Shown: positions 1-5,718 of the stretch, piece after piece
Position numbering within the stretch: position 1 is the stretch's first letter
Layout of the letters: every line of letters starts with the position of its first letter
DNA from: Actinomycetota bacterium
GTDB taxonomy: Bacteria > Cyanobacteriota > Vampirovibrionia > Obscuribacterales > Obscuribacteraceae
NCBI GenBank assembly: GCA_903970355.1
Contig: CAJCIF010000484.1
Coordinates: 1 to 5,718 of the forward strand
Direction: 5' to 3'
Length of the DNA: 5,718 bases
The notes under the pieces: model-generated
What the model saw: only the letters and a program-made list of their open reading frames with translations
Told to the model about the DNA's origin: nothing
The model's database searches: none
Made by a program: the position numbers and the translations under genes

Positions 1-613
1 TACCATCAATGAGATTAACAGCATTTGTAATGCCGACAAGCCATAGAATTGTGAGCGGCCAACTCAGCCATCCCAGTGCAATCGGATGCAATCCGGCACC
101 GATATGCAAGGAGCCAATATCGATATTGCTTTGAATCGGAATGGGCAGAGTCTTGATACGCACACCCATCACGTAAGCGGCAGTGGCAGCCAGGAGCTGC
201 ACTACTAGTTTGAAAACGGCGGGTAGTGATTCTAGATCGTCTATCAGGCCAAGAATGAAAATCAGTGTGCCACCAATTGCAATACCGGCCAATCCTTCTC
301 CTGCTCTTGCATCTTTCGGAAAACGGCCGGTGCAGGCGATCAATATTGTGATCGTTACCATCACACTTACATAGATGGCCACACCACCAAGTCTTGGTGT
401 GGCTACCTTGTGTATGCGCCTTTCTTCATCCGGCATGTCAACCAGTTTCAGTTCCAGCGCTCTCGATCTAATTTCCGGCGTGAGCCACCAGGAAATTGCT
501 AAAGCAATTAGGAAGCCGGGAATCTGCGTTTCATCGAAATGGCCATCCGAAAAAAAGAACGCCCAGACAACTCCAACTATAAGAAGCACAGCCTGGAAGA
601 ATTTGACTGCCAT
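1..613 (-). CDS. WecA/TagO-like polyprenyl-phosphate sugar-1-phosphate transferase (glycosyltransferase family 4), 3' end beyond the left edge
   Basis: Enzymes of this membrane family move a sugar-1-phosphate (typically GlcNAc-1-P) from a UDP-sugar onto undecaprenyl phosphate, the first committed step of a wall teichoic acid, O-antigen or other envelope polymer. I translated 204 codons from the ATG at 613-611; the frame is open to the window edge. Visible signs are hydrophobic segments near residues 5-21, 32-45, 77-95, 108-123, 137-149 and 178-195. The cytoplasmic loop around residues 59-80 reads VDMPDEERRIHKVATPRLGG, the WecA/TagO-type signature. The acidic pair is D125-D126 in GLIDDL. NAVNLIDG (197-204) carries the next conserved Asp, D203. 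An AGGAG site lies 4 nt before the start. The gene follows glyA by 37 bp on the same strand, so an operon is likely. MraY is less likely because the loop is of the WecA type. The exact sugar and pathway are inference, and the C-terminal third to half is missing. Confidence 0.9.
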   Translation of the reverse strand, partial: MAVKFFQAVLLIVGVVWAFFFSDGHFDETQIPGFLIALAISWWLTPEIRSRALELKLVDMPDEERRIHKVATPRLGGVAIYVSVMVTITILIACTGRFPKDARAGEGLAGIAIGGTLIFILGLIDDLESLPAVFKLVVQLLAATAAYVMGVRIKTLPIPIQSNIDIGSLHIGAGLHPIALGWLSWPLTILWLVGITNAVNLIDG

Positions 614-617
614 TTTG

Positions 618-622
618 CTCCT
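618..622 (-). promoter_or_regulatory. Ribosome binding site of the WecA-like gene
   Basis: On the minus strand AGGAG is followed by the 4-nt spacer CAAA and then ATG at 613. The spacing is on the short side, but no other start nearby has a comparable site, and the protein begins where family members usually do. The site lies in the 37-bp gap after the glyA stop. I see no terminator hairpin in that gap, which supports co-transcription. Confidence 0.7.
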
Positions 623-650
623 GGGAATTGGCGGCGGGGCTTCCGGCGAA

Positions 651-1907
651 CTATCGGACGCCGACGAGTTTGGAGCTGTAGAGGGGGAACTTTTCACAGA
701 GTTGTTTGACCTTGGCTCGGGTTTTCTCTTTGGTTTCCTCGTTATCCGGCTGATGCAGAACTTCAGAAATGCATTCAGCAATAACTTTCATTTCCGGTAC
801 GCCCATACCACGCGTGGTGACAGCAGGAGTGCCGACCCGAATACCGCTTGTAACCAGAGGTTTTTGCGGATCATTCGGTATCATATTCATGTTTGTTGTG
901 ATGTGGACTTCGTCAAGAAGAACAGTCACCTTTTTGCCGGTCAAATTGACTGATCTCAGATCAACTAGCATCAAGTGATTGTCTGTGCCGCCGGAAACAA
1001 TCGCCAGCCCGAGATCGGACAAATTCTTAGCGAGTGCTTTGGCGTTTTCAACAACCTTCTTTTGATATTCCTTAAATTCCGGCTTGGAAGCTTCCAGGAA
1101 TGAAACTGCTTTTGCAGCAATCACATGTTCAAGCGGACCGCCCTGGATGCCCGGAAATATTGCTTTGTCTATGGCAGTGGCAAACTCTTCCTGGCACATG
1201 ATGACACCACCGCGTGGTCCACGAAGAGTCTTGTGGGTGGTAGTGGTGACAAAGTGCGCATGTGGGAAAGCATTGGGATGCTGTCCGGTTACGATCAAAC
1301 CTGCTATGTGAGCGACGTCGGCCATCAATAATGCTCCGACTTCATCAGCAATCGCTCTGAATTTTGCAAAATCAATTATGCGGGGATAAGCACTGGCGCC
1401 GCATACTATCATCTTGGGCTTGTGTTCTTTGGCTTGCTTCAAGACATCGTCGTAATCGATGTAACCTGTTTCGGTGTTGATACCGTAGGCAACAACTTTG
1501 AACCACTTGCCGGAGATGTTGACTGGCGAACCATGGGTGAGGTGACCGCCTTGATCGAGGCGCATGCCGAGGATGGTGTCACCTGGTTGAAGCATGGCGA
1601 AATAGACACCTAAATTGGCATTGGCACCGCTGTGCGGTTGGACGTTGGCATGAGGAGCATTGAAAAGCTTCTTGATCCGCTCAATAGCTAATGTTTCCAC
1701 ACCGTCTATAAATTGATTGCCGCCGTAATAGCGCTTACCGGGCAAACCTTCCGAATATTTGTTCGTTAGAACTGAGCCCTGTGCTTCTAAAACGGCTTCA
1801 CTTACGAAGTTTTCACTCGCGATAAGCTCAATACCGAATTGCTGGCGATTCAATTCCTTTGAAACCAGCTCGAAAATCTCAGGGTCAGTTGCTTTTAAAA
1901 TGCTCAC
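651..1907 (-). CDS. glyA: Serine hydroxymethyltransferase (GlyA), GTG start
   Basis: This cytoplasmic PLP enzyme interconverts serine plus tetrahydrofolate with glycine plus 5,10-methylene-tetrahydrofolate, the main supply of one-carbon units. From the GTG at 1907 it is 418 aa, the normal bacterial length. Visible landmarks are IELIASENF (26-34), substrate-site tyrosines at 51 and 61 (RYYGG), ADVAH with D197 and H200 stacking on and binding PLP, the Schiff-base lysine K226 in [14 protein letters not shown], and carboxylate-binding R357 in SGIRVGTPA. All catalytic positions I can check are present. The frame stays open upstream to a GTG at 1958, which would add 17 residues. I reject that start because it lacks a Shine-Dalgarno site and the family begins near [11 protein letters not shown], whereas GTG 1907 has GGAG 7 nt ahead. 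One oddity is that the folate-region segment usually reading NKN reads NMN (339-341). The WecA-like gene follows 37 bp downstream on the same strand. Confidence 0.97.
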   Translation of the reverse strand: MSILKATDPEIFELVSKELNRQQFGIELIASENFVSEAVLEAQGSVLTNKYSEGLPGKRYYGGNQFIDGVETLAIERIKKLFNAPHANVQPHSGANANLGVYFAMLQPGDTILGMRLDQGGHLTHGSPVNISGKWFKVVAYGINTETGYIDYDDVLKQAKEHKPKMIVCGASAYPRIIDFAKFRAIADEVGALLMADVAHIAGLIVTGQHPNAFPHAHFVTTTTHKTLRGPRGGVIMCQEEFATAIDKAIFPGIQGGPLEHVIAAKAVSFLEASKPEFKEYQKKVVENAKALAKNLSDLGLAIVSGGTDNHLMLVDLRSVNLTGKKVTVLLDEVHITTNMNMIPNDPQKPLVTSGIRVGTPAVTTRGMGVPEMKVIAECISEVLHQPDNEETKEKTRAKVKQLCEKFPLYSSKLVGVR

Positions 1908-1914
1908 AATCCGT

Positions 1915-1918
1915 CTCC
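1915..1918 (-). promoter_or_regulatory. Ribosome binding site deciding the glyA GTG start
   Basis: On the minus strand GGAG is followed by a 7-nt spacer and GTG at 1907. This site favours the 418-aa form of GlyA over a 435-aa reading from the GTG at 1958, which has no purine-rich site before it. Confidence 0.75.
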
Positions 1919-1954
1919 AAATGGCATCCTTCAACCCTTGATATTCTAGCCGTT

Positions 1955-1984
1955 TCACTATGTGTCTGTCTCAGCCCTTGTAAA
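1955..1984 (-). promoter_or_regulatory. Possible sigma-70-type promoter for glyA
   Basis: Reading the minus strand, TTTACA (1984-1979) resembles a -35 box. After an 18-nt spacer, TAGTGA (1960-1955) is a weak -10 box. Transcription would start near 1948, giving a leader of about 40 nt before the GTG at 1907. The -35 box lies inside the LacI-type palindrome at 1978-1993, so a bound repressor would block this promoter. The -10 matches the consensus at only some positions, so this is a candidate only. Confidence 0.3.
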
Positions 1985-1993
1985 CGCTCGCAA
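1978..1993. promoter_or_regulatory. Putative LacI/GalR-family operator (cre-like palindrome)
   Basis: The 16-bp sequence TTGTAAACGCTCGCAA fits, at every constrained position, the catabolite-responsive-element pattern WTGNAANCGNWNNCAW. It has the central CG step typical of LacI/GalR-family operators. Its half-sites TTGTAAAC and TTGCGAGC agree at five of eight positions. It lies between the divergent glyA and sugar-importer genes, about 93 bp before the importer's first codon, as expected for a sugar-responsive repressor. Which regulator binds is unknown, and none is encoded in the window. A chance match in AT-rich intergenic DNA is possible. Confidence 0.5.
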
Positions 1994-2042
1994 TAATATG
2001 CGGGTTAAATAAAGCTTCGGTTGCTGATTCTGGCTTGATTCA

Positions 2043-2055
2043 ACCTTAAGAAGGT
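2043..2055. repeat. Short inverted repeat in the importer leader
   Basis: ACCTT-AAG-AAGGT is a 13-bp inverted repeat with 5-bp arms and a 3-nt loop, ending 16 nt before the Shine-Dalgarno site of the binding-protein gene. It could be a small operator or a weak leader hairpin. It has no U-tract, so it is not an intrinsic terminator. Arms this short can occur by chance. Confidence 0.25.
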
Positions 2056-2071
2056 GATGATCTGTTCAGGC

Positions 2072-2079
2072 AGGAGGAG
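2072..2079 (+). promoter_or_regulatory. Strong ribosome binding site deciding the TTG start of the binding protein
   Basis: AGGAGGAG contains a full AGGAGG Shine-Dalgarno core, 8 nt before TTG at 2086. No ATG or GTG in frame nearby has such a site. The TTG start also places a complete signal peptide at the N-terminus, so the start is well supported. Confidence 0.85.
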
Positions 2080-2085
2080 CACATT

Positions 2086-3084
2086 TTGCGAACGCAAACT
2101 ATTGCGCTGGTTGTGATTATTGCCTTGTTCTGCATTCGCGCCGCTCTCAGCGCGACTTTCGATCAGCGCGCCGACAAGCGCCTGACCATAGCCGTTGTGC
2201 CAATGGCTACTACAGATGAATACTGGAAATCTATTCATGCGGGGGCTATCAAAGCCGCCCGTGAACTCAATGTCGATATCTTGTGGCAGGGTCCAGTGAC
2301 ATACGACCGCAATGCCCAACTGGACATTATGGAAACGATGATCGTCCGTAAAGTTAATGCCATGGTAATCGCTCCGATCGACCGCAACGCAGCCAGGGCA
2401 GCAGCTGAAAACGCAGCCCGCAGCGGCATTCCCGTCGTGGTAGTCGATTCCGATCTCAACAGCAAGCGGCAAATATCCTTTATAGCAACGGACAACTACA
2501 AAGCCGGTTGTCTGGCTTGCCGCTTTCTTTGCGAAAAGCTCGGCAAGCGGGGAAATGTCATCATGCTGCGCGGTATGGCCGGTAATGCAAGCGTTGACAA
2601 TCGCGAGCGGGGTTTTCTGGACACGCTTAAAGAGTATCCACAAATTATCGTGCTGAGCTCAAATCAACGCATCGGCGCTGCTTTCGATGAATCGTTCAAA
2701 TCCGCGGAGAACTTATTGGCCCGATTTGCAAAGGGTGCGGATAAGAAGCCTATTGATGGCATATTCTGCCCGAATGAAACTTCAACTTTTGCTATGTTGC
2801 GAGCCCTCGAAAGCGAAAGCTTGATCGGCACAATTCCTTTTGTAGGTTTCGACACGTCACGCAAATTGAACGACGCACTCTATGCACACAAAATCGGTTG
2901 CCTGGTCGTGCAGGATCCAATGCGAATGGGATATCTCGGCGTAAAGTCCGTAGTTGATGATCTGGCCGGCCGCAAAGTGGAACCGCTTATAGACACTGGT
3001 GTAACACTTGCTACACCAGAAAATGCAAAGGATCCAACCGTACACGCGCTCTTAGAACCAGATCTAGCAAGATGGCTTAAATAG
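2086..3084 (+). CDS. Ribose/simple-sugar ABC transporter periplasmic substrate-binding protein (RbsB-like), TTG start
   Basis: This exported receptor captures a sugar in the periplasm and delivers it to the permease and ATPase encoded next. It is 332 aa. The signal peptide has basic R2, a hydrophobic core (about 6-16) and probable signal-peptidase-I cleavage after ALSA (20-23). The lone C16 is not in a lipobox. The rest is a type-I periplasmic binding fold. Motifs matching the RbsB family are the aromatic pair Y46-W47, VVVVDSD with D121, FIATDNYKAG (132-141), R173xxGF, PNE with N230, VGFD with D256 and VQDP with Q276. N230, D256 and Q276 align with the ribose-contacting Asn, Asp and Gln of E. 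coli RbsB, but RbsB's Arg after the D121-equivalent is Ser here, so the ligand may differ. One oddity is three cysteines at 142, 145 and 149, plus C228 and C272, many for a sugar-binding protein. The ATPase gene begins 1 nt after its TAG. The exact sugar is not assignable. Confidence 0.93.
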   Translation: MRTQTIALVVIIALFCIRAALSATFDQRADKRLTIAVVPMATTDEYWKSIHAGAIKAARELNVDILWQGPVTYDRNAQLDIMETMIVRKVNAMVIAPIDRNAARAAAENAARSGIPVVVVDSDLNSKRQISFIATDNYKAGCLACRFLCEKLGKRGNVIMLRGMAGNASVDNRERGFLDTLKEYPQIIVLSSNQRIGAAFDESFKSAENLLARFAKGADKKPIDGIFCPNETSTFAMLRALESESLIGTIPFVGFDTSRKLNDALYAHKIGCLVVQDPMRMGYLGVKSVVDDLAGRKVEPLIDTGVTLATPENAKDPTVHALLEPDLARWLK

Positions 3085-3085
3085 C

Positions 3086-4609
3086 ATGATCTCAGATAAA
3101 TTGAACTCAAATAGCAAAAATACTTCTACCAATCGGTTGGAAGCGCGTGATATTGATGTCACCTTCGGTGCCACAACCGCACTTGCAAAAGCGAATTTCT
3201 CAGTCAAGTCCGGAGAAATCCATGCTCTACTCGGCGAAAATGGTGCGGGCAAAAGCACGCTCATGAAAGTGCTGGCGGGCAGTCTCATCCCCGACCGCGG
3301 TGAGATGTTCCTCGATGGTGCACCTTACCAACCGCACACACCACTCGATGGAAGATTGGCTGGTGTCGCCATGATCTATCAGGAACTTTCTATGGCCCCG
3401 CACCTGACGGTGGCTGAGAACATTTGCCTTGGTCTTGAACCTATACGCTCGCTTTTACTAGATCGCCATGAAATGGAAAAACGATCGCGTAGCGCTCTCG
3501 ACAAATTGGGACATGGCAATATGGATTTGCACCGCCCAGCTGACGAACTTTCTATATCCGAACAGCAGCTTGTCGAAATCGCCAGATCAATTGCACTTGG
3601 TTGCAAGGTCCTCATATTGGATGAGCCAACTTCCAGCTTGACTCGCTCTGATGTCGACAAACTCTTTGCACTTCTCAATCGCTTGAAGAGCCAAGATTAC
3701 GCGATCATCTACATCTCGCATTTCATCGAAGAAGTGCGTGAAGTCGCCGATCGCTTTACTGTATTAAGAGATGGCTGTGTTGCCGTATCCGGTGATCCGA
3801 AAACTGTCTCTACCGATGAAATCGTTTCATTGATGTTGGGAAGCAAAACAGCGGCTGCCTATCCTCGCTCGGATCGCAATATCGGCAACACTATACTTAC
3901 GGTTTCTAATTTAGCAAGCGCAAGTAAAGTTGAATCGGCCTCATTTACCTTAAGGCGTGGAGAAGTACTCGGCATAGCAGGTTTAGTTGGTAGCGGTCGC
4001 ACAGAACTAGTTCGTGCGATTTTTGGTCTAGATGCAGTCTTAAAAGGTGAGATCAAAATCGGATCTTATTCTGGCCAGGCGACACCACATACACGCTGGA
4101 ATCAAAGCATCGGCTACCTGAGTGAAAACAGGAAAGATGAAGGTGTGGCAGTGTCGATGGATATTGCATCCAATTTGATCCTGCCGAGTGCTAAATCTCT
4201 AACCAATCGTGGTCTTCTTTTACCGGCGGCAGTTGATGCAGCGATGAAGACTTGGATTGAAAAACTGAACGTCAAATGCAGCGGACCTCGTGCAAAAATG
4301 CTTAGCCTTTCTGGCGGTAATCAACAAAAGGTCGCGCTGGCTCGTCTTCTCTTTCGTGATGTAGACGTTCTGATACTCGATGAACCAACACGAGGTATTG
4401 ACGTCAAAACTAAGAACCAAATTTACGCTTTGATCGACAATCTTGCCAAAGAAGGCAAAGCCATAATAATGATAAGCAGTTATTTGCCTGAATTGCTTGG
4501 AGTTTGCGATCGCATTGCGGTAATGAACCGCGGCAAACTCGGTGAGTCTCGCCCGACCAGTAACCTTACCGAACAGCAACTCATGGTCGAAACCGTTTCG
4601 GCTAATTAG
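3086..4609 (+). CDS. Sugar ABC transporter ATP-binding protein with two nucleotide-binding domains (RbsA/MglA-like)
   Basis: This cytoplasmic energy subunit of the importer is 507 aa, the usual size for a tandem-domain RbsA-type ATPase. NBD1 (about 17-250) has Walker A GENGAGKST (50-58, K56), Q-loop Q99, a degenerate signature LSISEQQ (155-161), Walker B VLILDE (D179, E180) and switch His H212. NBD2 (about 268-500) has an altered Walker A GLVGSGRTE (299-307) with Arg at the Lys position, YLSENRKDEG, a canonical signature LSGGNQQ (408-414), Walker B VLILDEPTRGID (D432, E433) and MISS in place of the switch His. This asymmetry is normal for the family, where one ATP site is weak or inactive. 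The ATG follows the binding-protein TAG by 1 nt. I see no good Shine-Dalgarno site, so translation is probably coupled. It is clearly paired with the flanking binding protein and permease; the sugar is unknown. Confidence 0.95.
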   Translation: MISDKLNSNSKNTSTNRLEARDIDVTFGATTALAKANFSVKSGEIHALLGENGAGKSTLMKVLAGSLIPDRGEMFLDGAPYQPHTPLDGRLAGVAMIYQELSMAPHLTVAENICLGLEPIRSLLLDRHEMEKRSRSALDKLGHGNMDLHRPADELSISEQQLVEIARSIALGCKVLILDEPTSSLTRSDVDKLFALLNRLKSQDYAIIYISHFIEEVREVADRFTVLRDGCVAVSGDPKTVSTDEIVSLMLGSKTAAAYPRSDRNIGNTILTVSNLASASKVESASFTLRRGEVLGIAGLVGSGRTELVRAIFGLDAVLKGEIKIGSYSGQATPHTRWNQSIGYLSENRKDEGVAVSMDIASNLILPSAKSLTNRGLLLPAAVDAAMKTWIEKLNVKCSGPRAKMLSLSGGNQQKVALARLLFRDVDVLILDEPTRGIDVKTKNQIYALIDNLAKEGKAIIMISSYLPELLGVCDRIAVMNRGKLGESRPTSNLTEQQLMVETVSAN

Positions 4610-4613
4610 GGAG
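4609..4613 (+). promoter_or_regulatory. Ribosome binding site deciding the TTG start of the permease
   Basis: GGGAG overlaps the last base of the ATPase stop codon and precedes TTG at 4620 by 6 nt. It favours this start over the in-frame upstream GTG at 4542, which would overlap the ATPase gene by 68 bp and has no such site. Confidence 0.75.
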
Positions 4614-4619
4614 AAACTA

Positions 4620-5591
4620 TTGCAAGCTAAAAGCTTTATTCGTCAAATAGCTTCCAAGGGTGCTGCCGGACCTTTTATTGGTTTGCTCGCTGTCTATTTG
4701 TTATTTGCTTATATCGGACCATCATCTTTCTTTAGCCTATCAACAGTGCAAGCGATCGTTCGACAATCGGCCATAGTCGGTGTGACTGCAATTGGAATGA
4801 CAATCGTCATTATAGGTGGTGGCATTGATCTGTCGGTCGGATCGATTGTCGCATTAACGACAGTATGCATTGCCTTCACCCTGCAAGCTGGTTTTAGCTC
4901 ATTACTTGCGCTGCTTGCAGCGATAGTGGTTGGCTTAATGTGTGGATTGTTCAACGGAGCCTTGATTACGAAACTAAAAGTCGTGCCATTTATTGTTACG
5001 CTTGGATCGCTTCTCGTTTTTCGTGGCATCGCCAAAGGAGCATCGGGAGAACAAAAGGTCGATGCACCGTTGACATGGCTCAATGAATTCCTGGCCGTAT
5101 TGAACCAAAATCAAAACTGGCAACTTTTTCCAAGCGGCGTTTGGATTATGTTTTTGCTCGCCATTGCTGTTTTTGTTTTGCTCCACTATACGCGCTTCGG
5201 ATTGCATGTCTTTGCACTGGGTTCAAACGAGAAAACCGCCATCCTTTGCGGGGTTCCTGTCGACAGGATAAAAGGTCTCCTTTATGTACTGAGCGGATTC
5301 TTTGCCGGCATAGCCGGAATACTTCAGTTCTCGCGCCTGACGGTTGGCGATCCAACCGCCGCCGTCGGCTTGGAATTGGAGGCGATCGCGGCAGTCGTGA
5401 TCGGTGGTGGCAGTCTCAAAGGCGGAGAAGGATCTATCATGGGCACTATTTTTGGTGCTTTGCTAATGACGACCATTCGATCCGGTTGTTCGCAAATAGG
5501 CCTTGCCAATTGGGTGCAAGAAATTTTGATGGGTGCAATAATTATTGTCGCTGTCACACTCGATCAATTGAGACATGCTCGGCGCAAGTAG
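4620..5591 (+). CDS. Ribose/simple-sugar ABC transporter permease (RbsC-like), TTG start
   Basis: This inner-membrane channel subunit probably works as a homodimer with the tandem ATPase. From TTG 4620 it is 323 aa, close to the usual RbsC length. It is strongly hydrophobic, with roughly eight to ten membrane segments, the first near residues 17-33. Family landmarks are GMTIVIIGGGIDLSVGS (59-75), KVVPFIVTLGS (120-130), the cytoplasmic ATPase-coupling loop ALGSNEKTAILCGVPVDRIK (199-218), and ELEAIAAVVIGGGSLKGGEGS (252-272) followed by GTIFGALL (275-282). A longer reading from GTG 4542 would add 26 polar residues but has no ribosome binding site. It follows the ATPase stop by 10 nt, so it is the third gene of the operon. 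The frame ends in basic RHARRK, typical of a cytoplasmic tail. The substrate is undetermined. Confidence 0.94.
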   Translation: MQAKSFIRQIASKGAAGPFIGLLAVYLLFAYIGPSSFFSLSTVQAIVRQSAIVGVTAIGMTIVIIGGGIDLSVGSIVALTTVCIAFTLQAGFSSLLALLAAIVVGLMCGLFNGALITKLKVVPFIVTLGSLLVFRGIAKGASGEQKVDAPLTWLNEFLAVLNQNQNWQLFPSGVWIMFLLAIAVFVLLHYTRFGLHVFALGSNEKTAILCGVPVDRIKGLLYVLSGFFAGIAGILQFSRLTVGDPTAAVGLELEAIAAVVIGGGSLKGGEGSIMGTIFGALLMTTIRSGCSQIGLANWVQEILMGAIIIVAVTLDQLRHARRK

Positions 5592-5592
5592 A

Positions 5593-5718
5593 CTAGATTT
5601 GCTGCAGCAGATCCAGCGCTTTCATTCTTTTGCCGGCGCGATGCTCGATATATGACTGTACTAATTTTCTAGCTGCCTGCGCCGCTTTGATCGAAGCTTC
5701 AGTTTCCTTTTGTCGGCG
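5593..5718 (-). CDS. C-terminal end of an unidentified protein (partial, start beyond the right edge)
   Basis: The minus strand is open from the window edge to a TAG at 5595-5593, giving 41 residues. It reads as a basic, alanine-rich, probably helical tail containing KAAQAARKLV and ending KALDLLQQI. Spacing of hydrophobic residues (L, V, Y, I, L, L) is compatible with an amphipathic helix. I do not recognise the family. It converges on the permease gene with only 1 nt between the two stop codons, which is plausible for a real gene end. The open frame is short, so the coding call rests on full openness, residue composition and tight packing. Confidence 0.5.
   Translation of the reverse strand, partial: RRQKETEASIKAAQAARKLVQSYIEHRAGKRMKALDLLQQI

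Noticed and set aside
375..953. 192-codon plus-strand open frame across the WecA-like and glyA genes
   Set aside because: It spans two confident minus-strand genes and the gap between them, and its composition is unlike a folded protein.
1908..1958. 17-residue N-terminal extension of GlyA from GTG 1958
   Set aside because: There is no Shine-Dalgarno site before it, the family normally starts near [11 protein letters not shown], and GTG 1907 has GGAG at good spacing.
2131..2133. C16 of the binding protein as a lipoprotein attachment site
   Set aside because: The preceding residues ALF do not fit a lipobox, while ALSA at 20-23 is a good signal-peptidase-I site.
2005..2643. 212-codon open frame antisense to the binding-protein gene
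   Set aside because: It is fully explained as the reverse strand of a well-supported gene; the translation has no recognisable motif or ribosome binding site.
3983..4009. Arg in place of Lys in the second Walker A of the ATPase, and missing switch His in NBD2
   Set aside because: It looks like a damaged ATP site but is the normal asymmetric pattern of RbsA/MglA-type tandem ATPases.
4220..4579. 119-codon open frame antisense to the ATPase gene
   Set aside because: It is a shadow of the ATPase NBD2 coding sequence with no motif of its own.
4542..4619. 26-residue N-terminal extension of the permease from GTG 4542
   Set aside because: It overlaps the ATPase gene by 68 bp and has no ribosome binding site; TTG 4620 has GGGAG 6 nt ahead and gives the normal length.
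5600..5609. Perfect 10-bp palindrome TGCTGCAGCA as a terminator or operator
   Set aside because: It lies in Leu-Leu-Gln-Gln codons of the right-edge gene, has no loop or U-tract, and is readily explained by codon repetition.

Overview
This window is a compact bacterial chromosomal segment: two divergent transcription units plus the tail of a third gene. It looks like ordinary core-genome DNA. I see no mobile element, CRISPR array, phage gene, tRNA or rRNA. The organism cannot be named from this sequence. GC looks moderate (near one half by eye, not counted), Shine-Dalgarno sites are strong, and GTG and TTG starts are frequent. The sugar-binding protein has an ordinary signal-peptidase-I leader with no lipobox, which fits a didermic (Gram-negative type) cell. 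All five stop codons in the window are TAG.

Left half, minus strand: glyA (serine hydroxymethyltransferase, 418 aa from a GTG start) is followed 37 bp downstream by the first 204 codons of a WecA/TagO-type polyprenyl-phosphate sugar-1-phosphate transferase. That gene runs off the left edge. The pair is probably co-transcribed and joins one-carbon/glycine metabolism to cell-envelope polymer initiation.

Centre, about 1908-2085: this 178-bp divergent intergenic region carries a 16-bp CG-centred partial palindrome (1978-1993). It matches the operator pattern of LacI/GalR-family regulators (the 'cre' pattern). A weak glyA-directed promoter overlaps it, and there is a small inverted repeat just ahead of the transporter's ribosome binding site.

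Right half, plus strand: a three-gene ribose/simple-sugar ABC importer runs in the order periplasmic binding protein (TTG start), RbsA-like double ATPase (1 nt after the previous stop) and RbsC-like permease (TTG start with its own SD). Together these make a complete importer of the carbohydrate-uptake-2 class: the binding protein captures a sugar in the periplasm, the permease forms the channel, and the tandem ATPase powers it. The substrate cannot be assigned. No kinase, isomerase or regulator lies in the window.

Right edge: a minus-strand gene of unknown function ends convergently, with its stop codon 1 nt from the permease's stop. I found no clear novel system. The observations most worth a second look are the LacI-type operator, the uniform TAG stops, the cysteine cluster in the binding protein and an unusual substitution in GlyA.
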